Assembly (NCBI GenBank): GCA_030374805.1
Contig: JARGSG010000196.1
Span: 124,001 to 188,000, forward strand
DNA: 64,000 nt
Reading direction: 5' to 3'
From: Gracilaria gracilis
Lineage: Eukaryota > Rhodophyta > Florideophyceae > Gracilariales > Gracilariaceae
Of the stretch, positions 1-12,509 are shown one piece after another. The translations under genes were made by a program, and so were the position numbers. Within the stretch, counting starts at the first letter, position 1; every line of letters begins with the position of its first letter. A model generated the notes under the pieces. The model searched no databases, was not told the origin of the DNA, and worked only from the letters and a program-made list of their open reading frames with translations.

Positions 1-10
1 TGTCGATGCC

Positions 11-2112
11 ATGGCCTCAGCCATCCGGACGGAGGTCACACGCCAGGTATGTCCCCAGGCCCTTGCGGCCGCTAATCCACGTAATCCATCGGCCTCTGTG
101 TGGCAACCACATTCCGAAGCCCCGGGAGTAGCTGCCTTACCAGCCCCTTGCCGGATCGATTTGCAGGAAGACCAAATGGAAGTGAAACCAGGGAGTGGAA
201 GAGAGCCTCCCCGGCTGGTAGGTCTAATGGATGCACCACCCAGGAGGTACCAGGGATCCCAGGAGCCCCGTAGGCCCAGTGGATTTGGCGATAAAGAGAT
301 CGCTCCATTGGACAAACGAAGTGTTGACCGTAGGAAGAAGAGAGGCAAGAAGAAGGATAAAAAGTCGAGAAAAAGGAGAGACTATTCGGACGATACCCCA
401 GCAAAACTCATCGTCATTGACGTATCATTACTTTGTAATTGAAAATGACCCTTTTCATTGAAATGTCAAGGCACTTCCATGGAAGATATTCTTTTCAAAA
501 AATTACATTCATGGAATATTCAGTAAATTTAGGCCTTGATGACAAATCCATGAGGTTCTTCCTCCTCCAATTACTGTTTCAGTGCCCCTGTTTGGGAATC
601 ACCTAAAACCTCCCTTACTTCTTGTTTAACTAGTTCTGCCTGGGATAGCGATGATGATTACAGTTCGAACTCGTCATCGTCGCCGGATTCGGATGCGGAT
701 GATGCGGCTGTTCGACGCCTCACACCGCTGACTACCACCAACGAACTTTTCAAGAAAGTTCTGCATTATCGGACATACCGCTTGGTTGACAAGTCCAAAC
801 GTTATTCCGGTTCGGTGGCCCGCAAGGTCACCAAATGAGCCAAACGGAAGCAGCTCACCCTTACAGACAAGTTCTCGGGTGCTGACCAGATCACTCTCCT
901 CAGGTTCTTGAGTCAGTTCCGTACGGCTTGCGATCAGAACGGCGTTCAAGAGGGTACCACTCTGTACCTGTTTCAGTTTTTTCTCAGTGGAAAAGCTCGT
1001 GACTATGTGGTAGTGAAGATTTCTGGGACTAATTACCAGATTGATGCGACCGACATGGAACTTCTCAGATCTTATCCGGAAGTTGTTCCTCACCTACTGG
1101 ACACCTATGCTACTGAAGACGTCATTATGGATACCCATCAGGACGTGATTTCCTTCAGGCAAAGCACCAATGTGGACGAGTCGGACTTTGCTGACCAACT
1201 AAGGAAGAAGGCGTACCGTTGTGGGAATGTGTTTTCCGAAGGTCCACTCAAGCAGCAATTCATCGCCGGACTGCTTCCAGCCATTAGGACACATGTGCGG
1301 AATCATCACACACCACCAGAAGCGTTCCTTCCGCCAGCTGGCTACGTATGCCGAGGGTTACGGCAAAACCTATAGGACTTCTCGCCAGGCTGCGGACACG
1401 TAAGCCAGAGGCCGAGCTTCCCCGTTGCGAAAAGGGTCTAAAGTCCATATGGTCAATTCCTCTGAAAGCGAGTTCGTTGGCCCCATGCATTCGGGAGAAG
1501 GATATATCCTTGCAGTCTCTTTCTCTTCCGTGCCGTCTGGTGCCCCATCCATACCGACCACCAGAACGAGCAGTCCATCTGGAAGTACCACGCCGAGGTA
1601 CACCTTTGTTCAACCTAGGAAGGGCGTTTTCATCCGATCAGGGGCATGCTTTATTTGCCTGTCCATGGCGAGACCGTGCGACTGCATGAAGTTCATGCCA
1701 GAAAACGTTCGCAAGAACCTGTTGGCCAAAAGAGATGAGAACTTTCAAGCGAGGGAGTCCGAAGGAATGTACGCTCGCCCGTACCAAAAAAGTTCACAGT
1801 CCCCAGGCTTTAGTCGATACGCCACCCCTCTGGAGACAATCAGTCCTTCGCAAGTCAACGTTATTGACTCGAATGACGCGGAACAGATTCCGCAGGTACA
1901 GGACGACGGAGATCCCCTGGCTCGTCATGGAGACACGGAACAGGAAACCGAGTAGAGGAGCGGAACGAGGCGAACCGCCTTTTTGATGATCCTACCCTCA
2001 AAACTGTTGGACTCCATGAGCCAGTTTCCATCAGCTTCTCAAGTCCTTTGGAGTGTAACCAACCAGTGGTGAATTGGATTAACGACTTGGAAGAGCCGTC
2101 ATCGGATGACAC
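11..2112 (+). pseudogene. Gag region of the Ty3 fossil
   Basis: The first part (11-440) codes for a proline- and arginine-rich N-terminal region ending in a Lys/Arg-rich stretch. The recognisable Gag core lies at about 840-1380 and has the retrotransposon Gag pattern, including SGKARDYV and QFIAGLLP with a spaced FADQLRKKAY. In the family, Gag forms the particle that packages element RNA. No zinc knuckle was recognised downstream. The region is broken; it is assigned as Gag from its core and from its place before protease and RT. Confidence 0.6.
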
Positions 2113-2289
2113 GGACCACGGACCCAGTTTATGTCGTTAGGAAAGAGAACTACAAGGTTCGAATGACTATAGGACTCCGCACCTCCCACGACCAAGTAAT
2201 TACGAGCGTGCAAGATAGCTGTGATGGGCCGAACCTGATACAACCAAAATCCTACCATATAGTTGGGAAGACAAAGTTCAGATGAAGAA

Positions 2290-2670
2290 GACCCCTAGGA
2301 TCACAGATGCGTCACGCCGGTCCATGGCCATTAAAGGAATCATACCATTCTTTATCCAATTGCGCAACTAAAAGTCCGTACTTGGTTCCTTTTTTGTCCC
2401 AATTTGGGAGTGGAGTGCATCTTTGGGACTTCCTTCATCGACCGTTACGTGAAGGCCATTTATCCAGGTGTTCGGGAAGTCGCTTTCAATCGCGCACATC
2501 CAGTGACTTTGGTTGGTTTCAAACCAGAACCAGACGCGAACCCACGACGTCCTCCACTGGCTACAAACACCGTGTCCAACAAGGTCAAACTCACAAAGGC
2601 GGTGTTGATACCGCCAATGACTCATATCACGGCTTGGGCACAGTTGCGAATCCTGTGGTCTGTTGACGCT
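2290..2670 (+). pseudogene. Retropepsin-like region of the Ty3 fossil
   Basis: The stretch ECIFGTSFIDRYVKAIYPG (about 2410-2470) matches the second half of a retroviral-type aspartic protease, where the conserved ILG-x-x-F element precedes the dimer strand. It lies between Gag and RT, as expected. The first half, with the catalytic Asp, is not clearly seen. The assignment rests on this one motif and on position. Confidence 0.4.
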
Positions 2671-2939
2671 TAAGAATCATTCGATGACGATTCGGCGTCA
2701 ACTCACCCTCATGGCTAATAACGTAATGGACGTTCGTCCGCGTCAGCCGTTTATGGTCAATCTCAGTAATTTCCGAGACCAACCAGTTCCGCTACCTAAA
2801 AGAACAATGGTTGGAATCGCTCTTCCAGCTCCTGTGGCCATTATGGAAACCAATCTGGACCACTCTACCGCCGAAGACGACGAAGATGTCGAGTCATGGG
2901 AGCGGAAGTCCACATGGGCGAGGAATTCGAACCCTACCG

Positions 2940-4700
2940 ACCTCAGGTTACAGAACTCCTTCGAGAATTCAAATCCATGTGATCTGACAAAATGGGTGAA
3001 ATTCATGCTACCAAGCACCGAATTGATCTCAAGGAAGACTCAAACCCGGGGTACCAACACCCCTATAGAACAGGCCTTAAGGGACGGTCCATCGTCGCCG
3101 AACAAATGGCGAAGATGAGGAAGGCGAATGTCATCGAACTGGCCCCTCCAAACCAGTCCGAATGGGCAAGTCCGATTGTCCTGGTTGCCAAGAAAGACGG
3201 ATCTGTACGGTTCTACATTGACTACAGGAAACTGAATTCCATGACCAAACGTGATTCGTATCCTATTCTCCGTATGGACGACTGCTGTGAGTCCTTAGCA
3301 GAGACGACTGTCTTTACGACCCTGGACGCCAATTGGAGTTATTGGCAGATACCATTGGACGAAGCCGCAAAGCCACTGACGACGTTTGAGACCCACGAGG
3401 GGCTTTTAAGGTTTACCAGAATGCCCTTTGGTCTGATGAACGCGCCTGCGACTTTTCAGAGAGCGATGGACATTATGCTATCAAGGGTCAAGTGTAAATT
3501 TGCTGTAGTCTACTTGAGTGATTTCATTATCTTCTCGAAGACCATTGGGGAACCCTTCGGCCACGTGAGGACAGTTCTTAGGATTCTCCAACATGCCGGC
3601 ATAACATTGAAGCTCCCCAAGTGCTTCTTCTTTCAGGCCTCTGTGGACTATCTTGGCCACGTGGTCTTGCTTGGACGGCTTAAGGCAGCCTCTAGGACCA
3701 CAGACGCTATCCGCCAGGCGAAACTTCCAAGGACCCACACGGAGCTGCGTTCCTTCTTAGGACTCTGTAATGTCTACCGCCGATTTGCCCAAGGGTTTGC
3801 GAAAATCGCTGCTCCACTGGACGATATGCTGAGAAAAAAAGACACCATCGGAGTTTGATTGCCTTACGAACGAGCAATACGAAGCCTACCAGACCCTTAA
3901 GGATAAGCTTCTTAATTCTCCTATCTTGGCTCTGCCCAAACCGGACAAGCCGTACATCCTTCATACAGATTCTTCCAAGGGCTAGACTGGATTTGTGCTT
4001 CTCCAGGATCAGGAATCTCCCAAGGACAACCGACCAATTGGATATTGGAGTCGCTCACTGACGAACCCAGAGCGAAACTACAGCACGTCGGAGAAGGAGG
4101 GCTCAGCCATTGTCTGGTCTTTAAGAACACTACGGCCATACATGGAAGGAGTCCGTGTTACCATTAGGATAGACCATCATTCCTTGAGGTGGCTCATGAA
4201 CATGACTGACGCTTCCAGTAGGCTCGCCCGATGGATATTACGCCTTTCTGAGTTCAATTTCGACGCCGCCTATAGGTCGGGTATCAACCATCAAACCGCC
4301 GATGCCCTCTCTAGGATCCTGACAGACGGAACGGATCATTCTCTCTTGGACGAAGAGCTACCAACGCTGGACCTCACGAAATACGAGTCAGAAAAAGAGG
4401 ATGAGTACCTATTAAAGCAGGTTAATTGCGACGACCCAAAAGTGGATGCAAACACGGTGTATCTTGTGGACTGGCCTATGGAGAAAGCTCGTGAAGCGCA
4501 GAACATCAAGGTCAATGCGGTTCAGCCGGAGGAAAAGGAGCTTCTCCCCATCACCTTCGATGAGCTCCTACAGGCCCAAAAAGACGATGTCTACTGCAAG
4601 GAGCAGACTGACCCCGTTGGAACATTTGGATTCCTATTTGCCTATGATCGATTTGGACTGCTTTGTCGTAGAGCATCTCTAGACGGAGCCATTCAAAGAG
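2940..4700 (+). pseudogene. Reverse transcriptase and RNase H of the Ty3 fossil
   Basis: The RT fingers and palm are easily read: a start block with SEWASPIVLVAKKDGS, RFYIDYRKLNSMTKRDSYP, the MPFGLMNAPATFQRAMD block, the primer-grip region and a LGHVV block, at 3000-3860. RNase H follows at about 3950-4330 with YWSRSLTNPERNYS, the DHHSLRWL block and a terminal HQTADALSR. This order and these motifs are typical of Ty3-group pol. In the family the enzyme copies element RNA to DNA and removes the RNA strand. The copy is a fossil. Confidence 0.85.
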
Positions 4701-4719
4701 TCATTCCGAAGTCTCTTAG

Positions 4720-6115
4720 GGCACTAGTACTTTACTTGGCTCATTATTCTCGGCTGGCTGGTCACCCTGGAGGGACGAAGATGTATCAATCCCTACGGAA
4801 GCATTTCTACTGGCCGTTTATGTCAAATTATCTTTGGTTTACTTCAAGGACATGCATTTCATGTGTGAGGGCGCGTGGCTCACGTGCCAGGCATCAGGCC
4901 AAACTGAAGTTGTTTCCAGCTGCCGTACCATTGGAATTAATTGAGACTGATATCCTTGGGTTTTTGCCGTCTACGACCCACGGGAACCGCTTCATATCGG
5001 TGATTACCGATAGGTTCACCAAGCTGACACGAGCTATTCCCATGAAATCCACCACGGCGGCGGACGTTGCTATGGATTTCCTGAACCACTAGGTATATCC
5101 ATATGGTCTGCCGCTTTATCTCCTTTCCGACAATGGGCCACAGTTTGTATCCAAGTTCTCTGCACACGTCTGTGCATCCCTAGGCATTCAGCATGTCACC
5201 ATGACCGCTTATCATTTGCAGATTAATGGACAGGCCGAGCATTTCAATCGGACTATCTTGGACTGGCTGGTGCACTACACAGGCGAGGTCCAGGCCGACT
5301 GAGATGACTAGGTTTGACCAATAGTCTATGCGTACAACACGCAAGTCCAGTGGTCTACTGGAACCCCGCTCTTTGACCTGACGCTAACGCGACAGCCACC
5401 TTACTTTCCAATGGACCTAAAGGACTCATAGATTCCTCAGGACTACACCGCTGAGATGGCTCCTGCCCAGGCCAAACGGTACTCTCAACAGCGTATTGAT
5501 GACATTATCCGTACTGCCCGTACCACTCTACCGCGTTCCCAGCGCAGGTACAATGCGGATTTCGACAAAGCCCTTAGGTTCACCCCGTCCTTCAAGGCCG
5601 GCGAGATGGTTTATCTGGCCCGCGCCCCTACCGATAAACCAAAAGACGACATCGAGGTAATCACGCGCAAGCTCTTACCTCGTCCCACTGAACCCTATAA
5701 GGTACTGTCTTCTGCCTCTCACACGGTCACTATTGAGATCGATGGCCTACAGGATACTGTCTTCATTGGTCGGGTCTCGGGAGTCCCACAGAAGCCCTCT
5801 AAACATCCATCAGGTAATGATTTACATTCATTGGAGACCGCACCACGTCCACAGGATACTCCAGCTGAACCCAAGACGTCCATGGCTCAGGGATCCAAGG
5901 ATGTCAGAGTTGATCATTCGGTTGCCCTGAAGCGTCCTGGAGCTTTTCTTCCGAAAGCAGTGACTGCAGATCCAGTGATCCCACCCCCGTGCAAGGCAAC
6001 GCGAGCGCTATGCCGTCCTATTTGGATAATAAAGGCTACGCTTCTTTGGACCAAATGGTGCTGCCGGAAAATATGGAGCATCGTCCCAGTGAAACAGGAC
6101 GTCGCTTTCGGTTAA
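4720..6115 (+). pseudogene. Integrase of the Ty3 fossil
   Basis: An HHCC zinc region is visible at about 4735-4880 (AGHPGGTKMYQSLRKHFYWP followed by CISCVRAR). The DDE core begins at 4920 (ETDILG) and runs to about 5350, with DNGPQFVSKF and GQAEHFNRT blocks. A C-terminal part at 5456-5790 contains the KAGEMVYL and PYKVL pattern of the Ty3 integrase tail. In the family this enzyme joins element ends to host DNA. It is broken, like the rest of the element. Confidence 0.75.
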
Positions 6116-6465
6116 AAAACCATGGGTTTGCTCCAATGGATGAGAAGTAACTGCCTGGGGACGACCGTTCTCTGCTCCAAAGGAAAGTGCAATTGACCAT
6201 GTGGTCAACGCTGGACTCGACGAGAATGATCACGTCCTGTACCGGGTCCACTGATACGGGTATGCTACAAAGAACGAAACCTGGGAACCTCGTGAGAATA
6301 TCCCAGGGAACTTTATCCGTCGGTTCTGGCGCCGCATGGGTCGCACGGAGCGCGACCTTAAGGAGGAGGCATACGTCGAGCATAGAGTTTAATCTTGCTC
6401 GGGACCTTAGGCTTCCTATTGGACATGATGGCCATCGAGGTGGCACATGCGTCATCACGCACTAG

Positions 6466-7152
6466 CGTCTCATAGGCCACGGCGCACGCGCATACCTTCC
6501 TTTGTACTAACAATAGCTCAAGCTAACTGTAGAGCTAACTATAAGCCCTCTGGGACGAGAACCAATGGACTTACAGCGCCTGGGCGCTTGCAACCGCGCG
6601 CGTGTTGACGAAATAATCCCTCCGCCAAAATGGAACATTTTTGAGACGCCTGTGCACGGCTCCAAATTGGCCAAAACAAAGATTGGCCGATATCTCGGCT
6701 TCTAAGCCGGGCACAGACCAACGGACACCGGATTCTGACTCTCCTCCAAACGCCCATTTTGGAGTTGTTTGGACACTTTAATGTGATTGCGCGCAGCCGG
6801 CGCACGCGCCAAACGTTGTCACTCCAAAAAAAAATGGGAATTACCGATGGTCAATCCTGCCGGTTGATTTTGTGAGTGGCAAATGGCCAGCCCACAAGGA
6901 CACACATGCCAGAGATTCCACTTGTGCATGTTGTCACGTTCTAAGGCAACCGCCATCATGGCACGCAAGCAACACGGCCCATCAGAGGAAAATTTCCATT
7001 GGATGACGTAAGTCGATTGGAAAGCGAACCGTCGCCACGTCATTTTGGGGCAAGCTAACTATCAAATGACCTGAGCGCCAGTCAAGCCGACCACAGTATA
7101 ACTTTAACAGGTACTAACCTCTGGGACTGGGTTTCACAGAATCATCAACGCG
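6466..7152. other. Non-coding stretch between Ty3 pol and the antisense frames
   Basis: No gene is recognised. A short inverted pair, CCAAAATGG near 6628 and CCATTTTGG near 6752, may form a weak stem. The stretch probably belongs to the 3' internal region of the Ty3 element. Confidence 0.4.
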
Positions 7153-9130
7153 TTAACGCCTGCAAGGCGGGCTCTGTGGACCACTGGGCGGCGAACCTTC
7201 GGACGAGCTCTCCTCACTTAGGTTGAGACCATGCTGGGCATCGAAGATTCCTACGACCTGTTTAGACAACATCCGCGCGTTGTCATGTAGGATTGTCGAA
7301 ATAGAGTCCTTCATGGTCCTGTTCTGCTCCAACAAAGCTGCGTACCAAGACGCCCGACGGACCCAAGAGCGTGCGCGTATCAACAAGTCCTGTAGGTCCC
7401 CGGGAACGTTGAGACCAACGGACGAGGGGTCCTGACGTAGGTCTTCCGCAGCTTGGATCACGTCATCAGCAGTGGCTGAAACGGAAGGAAAAGGCGCAAT
7501 CGCTACTATCGCCCGCTGGTCAACATGTGCGTTTTTATGGGCCACTGGAACGTCTGCCTCCATTGTCGGCGAGCTACAGAGAGCCGACAAATCCTGCTCT
7601 GGGGACGGACCTTCGGTATCATCGCCCCCGAGCGGAACAGCCGCATCGATTACCCCAAGAGTAGACAACGACTGAGCGTCTTCTTCATCGATGACCACAG
7701 TAGGACCAACGGGAATAACAGGCAGCTCTTTCTCCGGTTCGGGCGGAAGAAGTGCCGTGTTCTCAAGGACGTTCTGGGACGTGAACCCATCACCTTTCGG
7801 CCAGTAGTTTTGCAGGTTCCAACGAGGTACTGCCGTTGGGTTCTCCTTCAAGGGCTTAGACAAATAAGCCTTGCCATTATCATGACCCTGCGGGTGGCGC
7901 GGGATGTTCCGAAAGAAATCGCTCTCGTAGTCGTACCAGAGGTATCCAGGGGTCTGCTCCCAATCAACGGTTAGGACGTGATCCAAGACGGCCTCCGTGT
8001 CCCCCAAAAGTTACTTCCGTCCCACGGATGATGTTTTGAACTCCAGGAAAGTGCCGGGAGTACCGGATCAGCGATACTGGAAGAGGGCACAGATGGCCTT
8101 TGAGACAACGGAGGCCAATTCCTTCGGACAAAACACGCTAATCTTTGCTCCGAACGTTCGCACGCACTCCATATGTGGCACTATGCAGAAAGGCCATAAG
8201 GACAAACACCGCCCACTCGACGAATGCAGTTTGCCCGATTCGTTCAAGGTGAATAGTTCTCGGGGCCAGCAGGTCGCCCGCATGGTAGACGAAGATGGAA
8301 GGAGTTGGGACCATAAGCAGCGGGGAAACCTTCCAGAAACCATGGAATCGGTTTTCCACAAGAAACTCCGGTACGGCCACGTAGAGTGCCTGTCGAGCCC
8401 TCGCAGGCATATCGTAGAACTCTACATTATGCCAGCAAAAGATGAAACCAAGGGACTTACGAATCCTTGCGTCGGGCTCCACCAGGTCGCTCCAGAAGTC
8501 CCGATTGGCCACTTAGTATATCTGGTCGTACGAAGGTAGGAAGCACATGAGACCCAAAGGATTGTGACCTGCTGGCGGGAACAGAACGTTCACACTATCC
8601 GGGAACTTGTGCTCCAGCTCGTCCACAAGGAAGTTCAGTCGCCATTGGTAATCAACCTCCTCCGCACAATGAACGAATGGAATATCCACAGGGACAATCT
8701 CACGAGTGCGCGCTCCATTACGGACGTCCATCGGCTGATGCAACCAACGGTTTCTCCAAGAAACCGGACGGGCGTTCTTGCTCTGACGCGGAAAGTCCAG
8801 TATGGCCTCGAAGCGGCGAGCATCTAAGAAACGATTCCCCATTGACTTCACATACACCTCGACGGACCACGGCACGGTGACCTCACGGTTGTTGCGCGGC
8901 CGCCCGGCGGAGTGGTCGAAGCGCGTGCCGGGTGTCCATTGGGAAGCTGCTCCATCAGCAGAAGAATTCGCCACTTGACCAACGGAAAGCTTCCGGAAGG
9001 CTCGTCAATGGCCATATTGGAGAGAAAGCCGCCGTCGTCGACCCAGAAGGACAGTAATACTGCGACTGATGCAGGCTTGACCGAGTCGTTCAAGCCTAAG
9101 GAGGGGGCAATGTGGGAAAACGATTCCTGA
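7153..9130 (-). pseudogene. Antisense reading frames inside the Ty3 element
   Basis: Long frames on the - strand cover almost the whole interval, in three blocks at about 9130-8975, 8974-8138 and 8007-7153. The first two have the look of a folded domain (GRPRNNREVTVPWSVEVYVK; VPVDIPFVHCAEEVDYQW). The last is acidic and proline-rich with a helical C-terminal part (RSWVRRASWYAALLEQN). I do not recognise the family. The position between pol and the 3' LTR, in reverse orientation, recalls the antisense frames known in some plant Ty3 elements; that comparison is inference. It could instead be part of a separate retroelement. Treated as a broken fossil. Confidence 0.4.
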
Positions 9131-9600
9131 AGACTAACCAGCCGGAGGACTCGCATGGTAGTGCGAAACGTGTACGAGCCTGCATAGATGCCACCACGTG
9201 TGCGTGTTTGTCCAGGGGCCTATTTCTTATTTTATCCCTTTAGATGAGCCATTAGGATTTATTGTAGATATAAGATAAGGGCACATTATAGTGCCGCAGC
9301 GTCGACGCGCCTTGGTGCACATACTTAAACACCTCGAGCAGCGCCTCCCCTTAGATTGTAAACCAGACACCCTCTTGGTCACGACTAGCCTCCAAGCTTA
9401 CCGTTTCCTTGCCTCTAGGTCTTCAAGCAGCCACTACTGCACCTACCGTTCTGTAGGAGTGCATAGTTAGTGTCCGACCATTGTACCTCCATACCAGAAG
9501 TGTCGCCGTCATCCCCTTCTCACGTGGACCGCTCTGCCAAACTACCATTGAGGCCTTAGGAGTGAGCGCCCTTTGCCCACTATCCTACAAATATCGCCAT
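9111..9600 (+). repeat. Probable 3' LTR of the Ty3 element
   Basis: A purine tract (AAGGAGGGGG, ending near 9107) is followed at 9111 by TGTGGGAAAACG, the expected polypurine tract and TG start of an LTR. A TATA-like stretch (GATATAAGATAAGG, about 9266-9280) lies where an LTR promoter would be, in the + direction. The right end (CA) could not be placed because the partner LTR is outside the window; 9600 is a guess. Confidence 0.45.
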
Positions 9601-9839
9601 TGTTGAATTTTTCCCGGAACAATTTCGCGGCTTCCCTTTCACTACCAAGACGAGGCATGTCACACACTGTTGAGAGAGTTCCAAATGTCGGACCTAGTCA
9701 ACGACAGGGATCACCCAACAGGGAGCCAGACTGTATCTCTCATAGAATACCTGGGTTACAAAGCGTATGCACAGGGCCCAGGAAGATCGTAGATACGTTT
9801 CGGATCTCAGAAAAGAACATTCCTCTTCTATTGTAAATT

Positions 9840-10790
9840 ATTGAACATGAACTTGGATTTCTCTAGGTCTAGAAGATGCATTTGTCTTCTGTAGTGAGAA
9901 GAATAGCACTTCATGTACATAAGCAAGATAAAACACATTCGCTTATAATTATGATAGAGAGCATCATCATGTATTGGACGTATAAACTTTTAATCAAGTT
10001 CGAAGAATATGTGGGGGCATTTTGAAGTCAAGGTCAGCGTTACTCCATATAACTGTATCGCACTCCGGTACCTTTGTGCAATCTGAACAGAGTTTCAAAA
10101 TACTTTTTAAATAGGGCAGGCAAAAAAAAATTTGGCGGTCCAAAAACGACGAAAACGGCTTTTCAGGGACTTTTCGATCACTTCAGAATTAAGATGAAAC
10201 TATAATTTTTTGTTCATCATTGATGGAAATCCATCTATTCCAATAGATATCGATGTGGCCAATTACAATACTGTGTATAAAATCCAGTTTCAAATATTTG
10301 GTGATTAGTTCCGTAGTAGAATCGAACCATTCGAGGATACGACAGAGAAGATGCGAAAGTTTCGTCTCTGGGAAACAAGAAAGCCCTATTGTTTTCAAAT
10401 TTAGCAAAAATAACAACTCCAATTGAAGCACGTGCTACAAGAATTAGGGTGGTTGTTGTGTGTTGCTGACAAGCGGTTAGGCCAAATTAATTTGGGAAAC
10501 GTCCGGGATGTACCCTGATACCTGAATTTGTCTTTGTTCACTCTCTTCGATGATGAATAAATTTCATCTCTTAAGAACCTTAAGCCTCCCTCGCAAATTG
10601 CGTGAACTCTGGCAAGGATTCCGCTTCTCTTCACCTTTCTTTACTGTTCACTCTCAATGAAGTCTCTAAAAGTTCCATCAAACACTTTTGCATTTTACGG
10701 GTATTTATATTTGAAGAAGGCTTCTGGCCTTCAAACTGTTCTAAAGAACAGAAGATTTTGATCGCTTTTCGGCGTCAGCCCAAAACATTA
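9840..10790. other. AT-richer stretch without a recognised gene
   Basis: The base composition drops towards 40% GC. Only short, unconvincing frames occur on both strands and no known motif was seen. Confidence 0.4.
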
Positions 10791-10839
10791 CGAGCTATTG
10801 TGGGAGTTTTCGTGCCCTAGCTTGACTGCACAGAGCTCA

Positions 10840-11641
10840 ACTCATCACCTTCTCCGGACCTTAATCTTTCTAAAAGTGTATCCTACTGAGCATGTGCTAA
10901 CAACTATATACGGGGTCGGTGAGAAAACAAGTCGTTTCTGGGTAAAATGCTTCTCGAAGACAATATCTGTTATCAAAATAGGATGTTGTGGCTGTTTTTT
11001 AGTTTCAATTGCTCTCTTTCCTAACAAAAACATAGATAAACTGGAACGATCGTCTGCATGGATCTGTTCACAATATAAACACTTCAGTTGACTGTACGGA
11101 CTGCCGCATCCAAGAACCATATCCGTTCAATAGAAGGTGATATTTATATAAATTTAAAGGACCTGGAGTGAGGTAAGAAATTGGGGTGTCAATTTTTTCC
11201 GTGCTTCTTTTTTGGGTAAATAGACCTTTTGAATGTTGTTTATATCCTGATGAACAAAAGTTTTGGGCACAAATGGAGGGATGTTTGTTACCAGGTGAAA
11301 AAGTTATAACTGACGAAGGATACAGAGATGTACAATGAATTTCTCCTTATAATGCGGAGAACAATTTAATTTCTCCTGACGCTTCTATTCTCCGTACAAG
11401 ACATGAGACTTTCCATGGGCGATTGAAATCTTTCTTTGTGCTGTCTCATAAGTTTCGGCATAGAATTTCACACCGTGTAGATTTTTTCATGCAGTATGTG
11501 TTAAAGTGCCAAATCAGCTGCAAGCCGATGTATCTCTATTTTCTATTGGGGAATGAAATAGAAAAAACATCTTCATGGGATATTCACATTAGAAATCTTC
11601 ACTCTTGGAGAGCAACAAACAAAGAAGCAGCTCTTGGTTAA
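10840..11641 (+). pseudogene. IS5/PIF-like DDE transposase remnant
   Basis: Three parts of one DDE transposase can be read in order. An N-terminal helical region (LKVYPTEHVLTTIYGV, about 10865-10915) is followed by the first catalytic block (DCTDCRIQEPYPFN and FKGPGVRYEIGVSI, about 11090-11200). The last part is GPF/PDEQKFW, then LLPGEKVITDEGYRD, then TRHETFHGRLKSF (11240-11440), holding the second Asp and the final catalytic Glu. The parts change frame at least once, and a TGA at 11333-11335 interrupts the last block. This is a plain DNA transposon relic. The family (DDE_Tnp_4-like, found in algae and oomycetes) is judged from these motifs only. Confidence 0.6.
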
Positions 11642-12500
11642 TTGGAAAAGTGTCCACCAATTCTTTCTAGCCAGTCAATAAAGAGGAACACACAACGGAA
11701 CGGTGAAGCGCGAACAGTAATGATTTGATCCATTTGCCCGTCACGATTTGCTCATAATAGCTGGTATTCAGCCATAGTTTGACACCATCCCTTTGATTGA
11801 GAAAGTTGATCCGGTGGCTCTTCTGCTTACTTTCCATTGTCCTAGTCCTTGCAATCTCTGTTCCAGTTACCTCTGTATCTACCTGTTCCAGCGTTTTTGT
11901 CGAGTCTGTCAGCGTGTTAGAGCATTTATTTGGTGAAAACATGAACAAAGGGGAGGCAAACGACTGTAAGCCATTTAAGGAGTGCAGGTACGCATTGGGA
12001 GCTCCAAAATGCTCTCATGACTGTAGCTGTTGTTTGCCTTCCATCATAAGCCACGAAATGAATTCTCCTGGTACTTTATAATGTTTTCAACACCTGGGTT
12101 ACAAGTTTCTGTAGTAACTTGAAATATGAAGTTGATGAGCACAGCACTGCCCTCGCTTGCCTTCACCGATTACCTCCTCGCTCCGCTTTCGAGTATAGGG
12201 TTTGAAGGGAAAGAGAGAATTTTTAAAAAGCTTTATCTTATCGGAAATAACGAACCTTTCATGGTAAATCACTTGTTCTGGTTGTTCCAAATAGAAAGCA
12301 TAGGTTGCAATATAGTCCGTACTTCAGTACTTACAAATACCGGAATTCAAGTGAGATATTCAAGGGGCCCAACTCACCACCTTCCCAACAGAACCCTGCA
12401 GATTATCACCAGTAACTTCTCGTTGCCCGTCGCCGCAAATAACTAGAACTTTGTTGATCATACCAGATTTGCCGATGGAACCATACAAGGCTAAGTTAAC
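11642..12500. other. No convincing gene
   Basis: A + strand frame at 11797-12081 starts with a hydrophobic signal-like stretch and is Cys-rich, but an equally long frame overlaps it on the other strand and neither resembles a known family. The rest holds nothing recognised. Confidence 0.35.
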
Positions 12501-12509
12501 ATTAAGGAC

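Larger units (their letters stand above)
1..9600 (+). mobile_element. Ty3-type LTR retroelement fossil, 5' end outside the window
   Basis: The order gag, protease-like, reverse transcriptase, RNase H, integrase on the + strand is that of the Ty3 group. The 5' LTR lies left of the window. A purine-rich tract at 9098-9108 followed by TGTGGG at 9111 marks a probable 3' LTR, so the element appears to include the antisense region at 7.15-9.13 kb. The internal region is broken, with roughly six to ten interruptions, and is not functional. Age cannot be given without the second LTR; the number of breaks suggests an old copy. The right-hand limit is approximate. Confidence 0.75.

Noticed and set aside
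11797-12081. Cys-rich frame with a signal-like N-terminus
   Set aside because: An equally long frame overlaps on the opposite strand, there is no known family, and it sits in TE debris.
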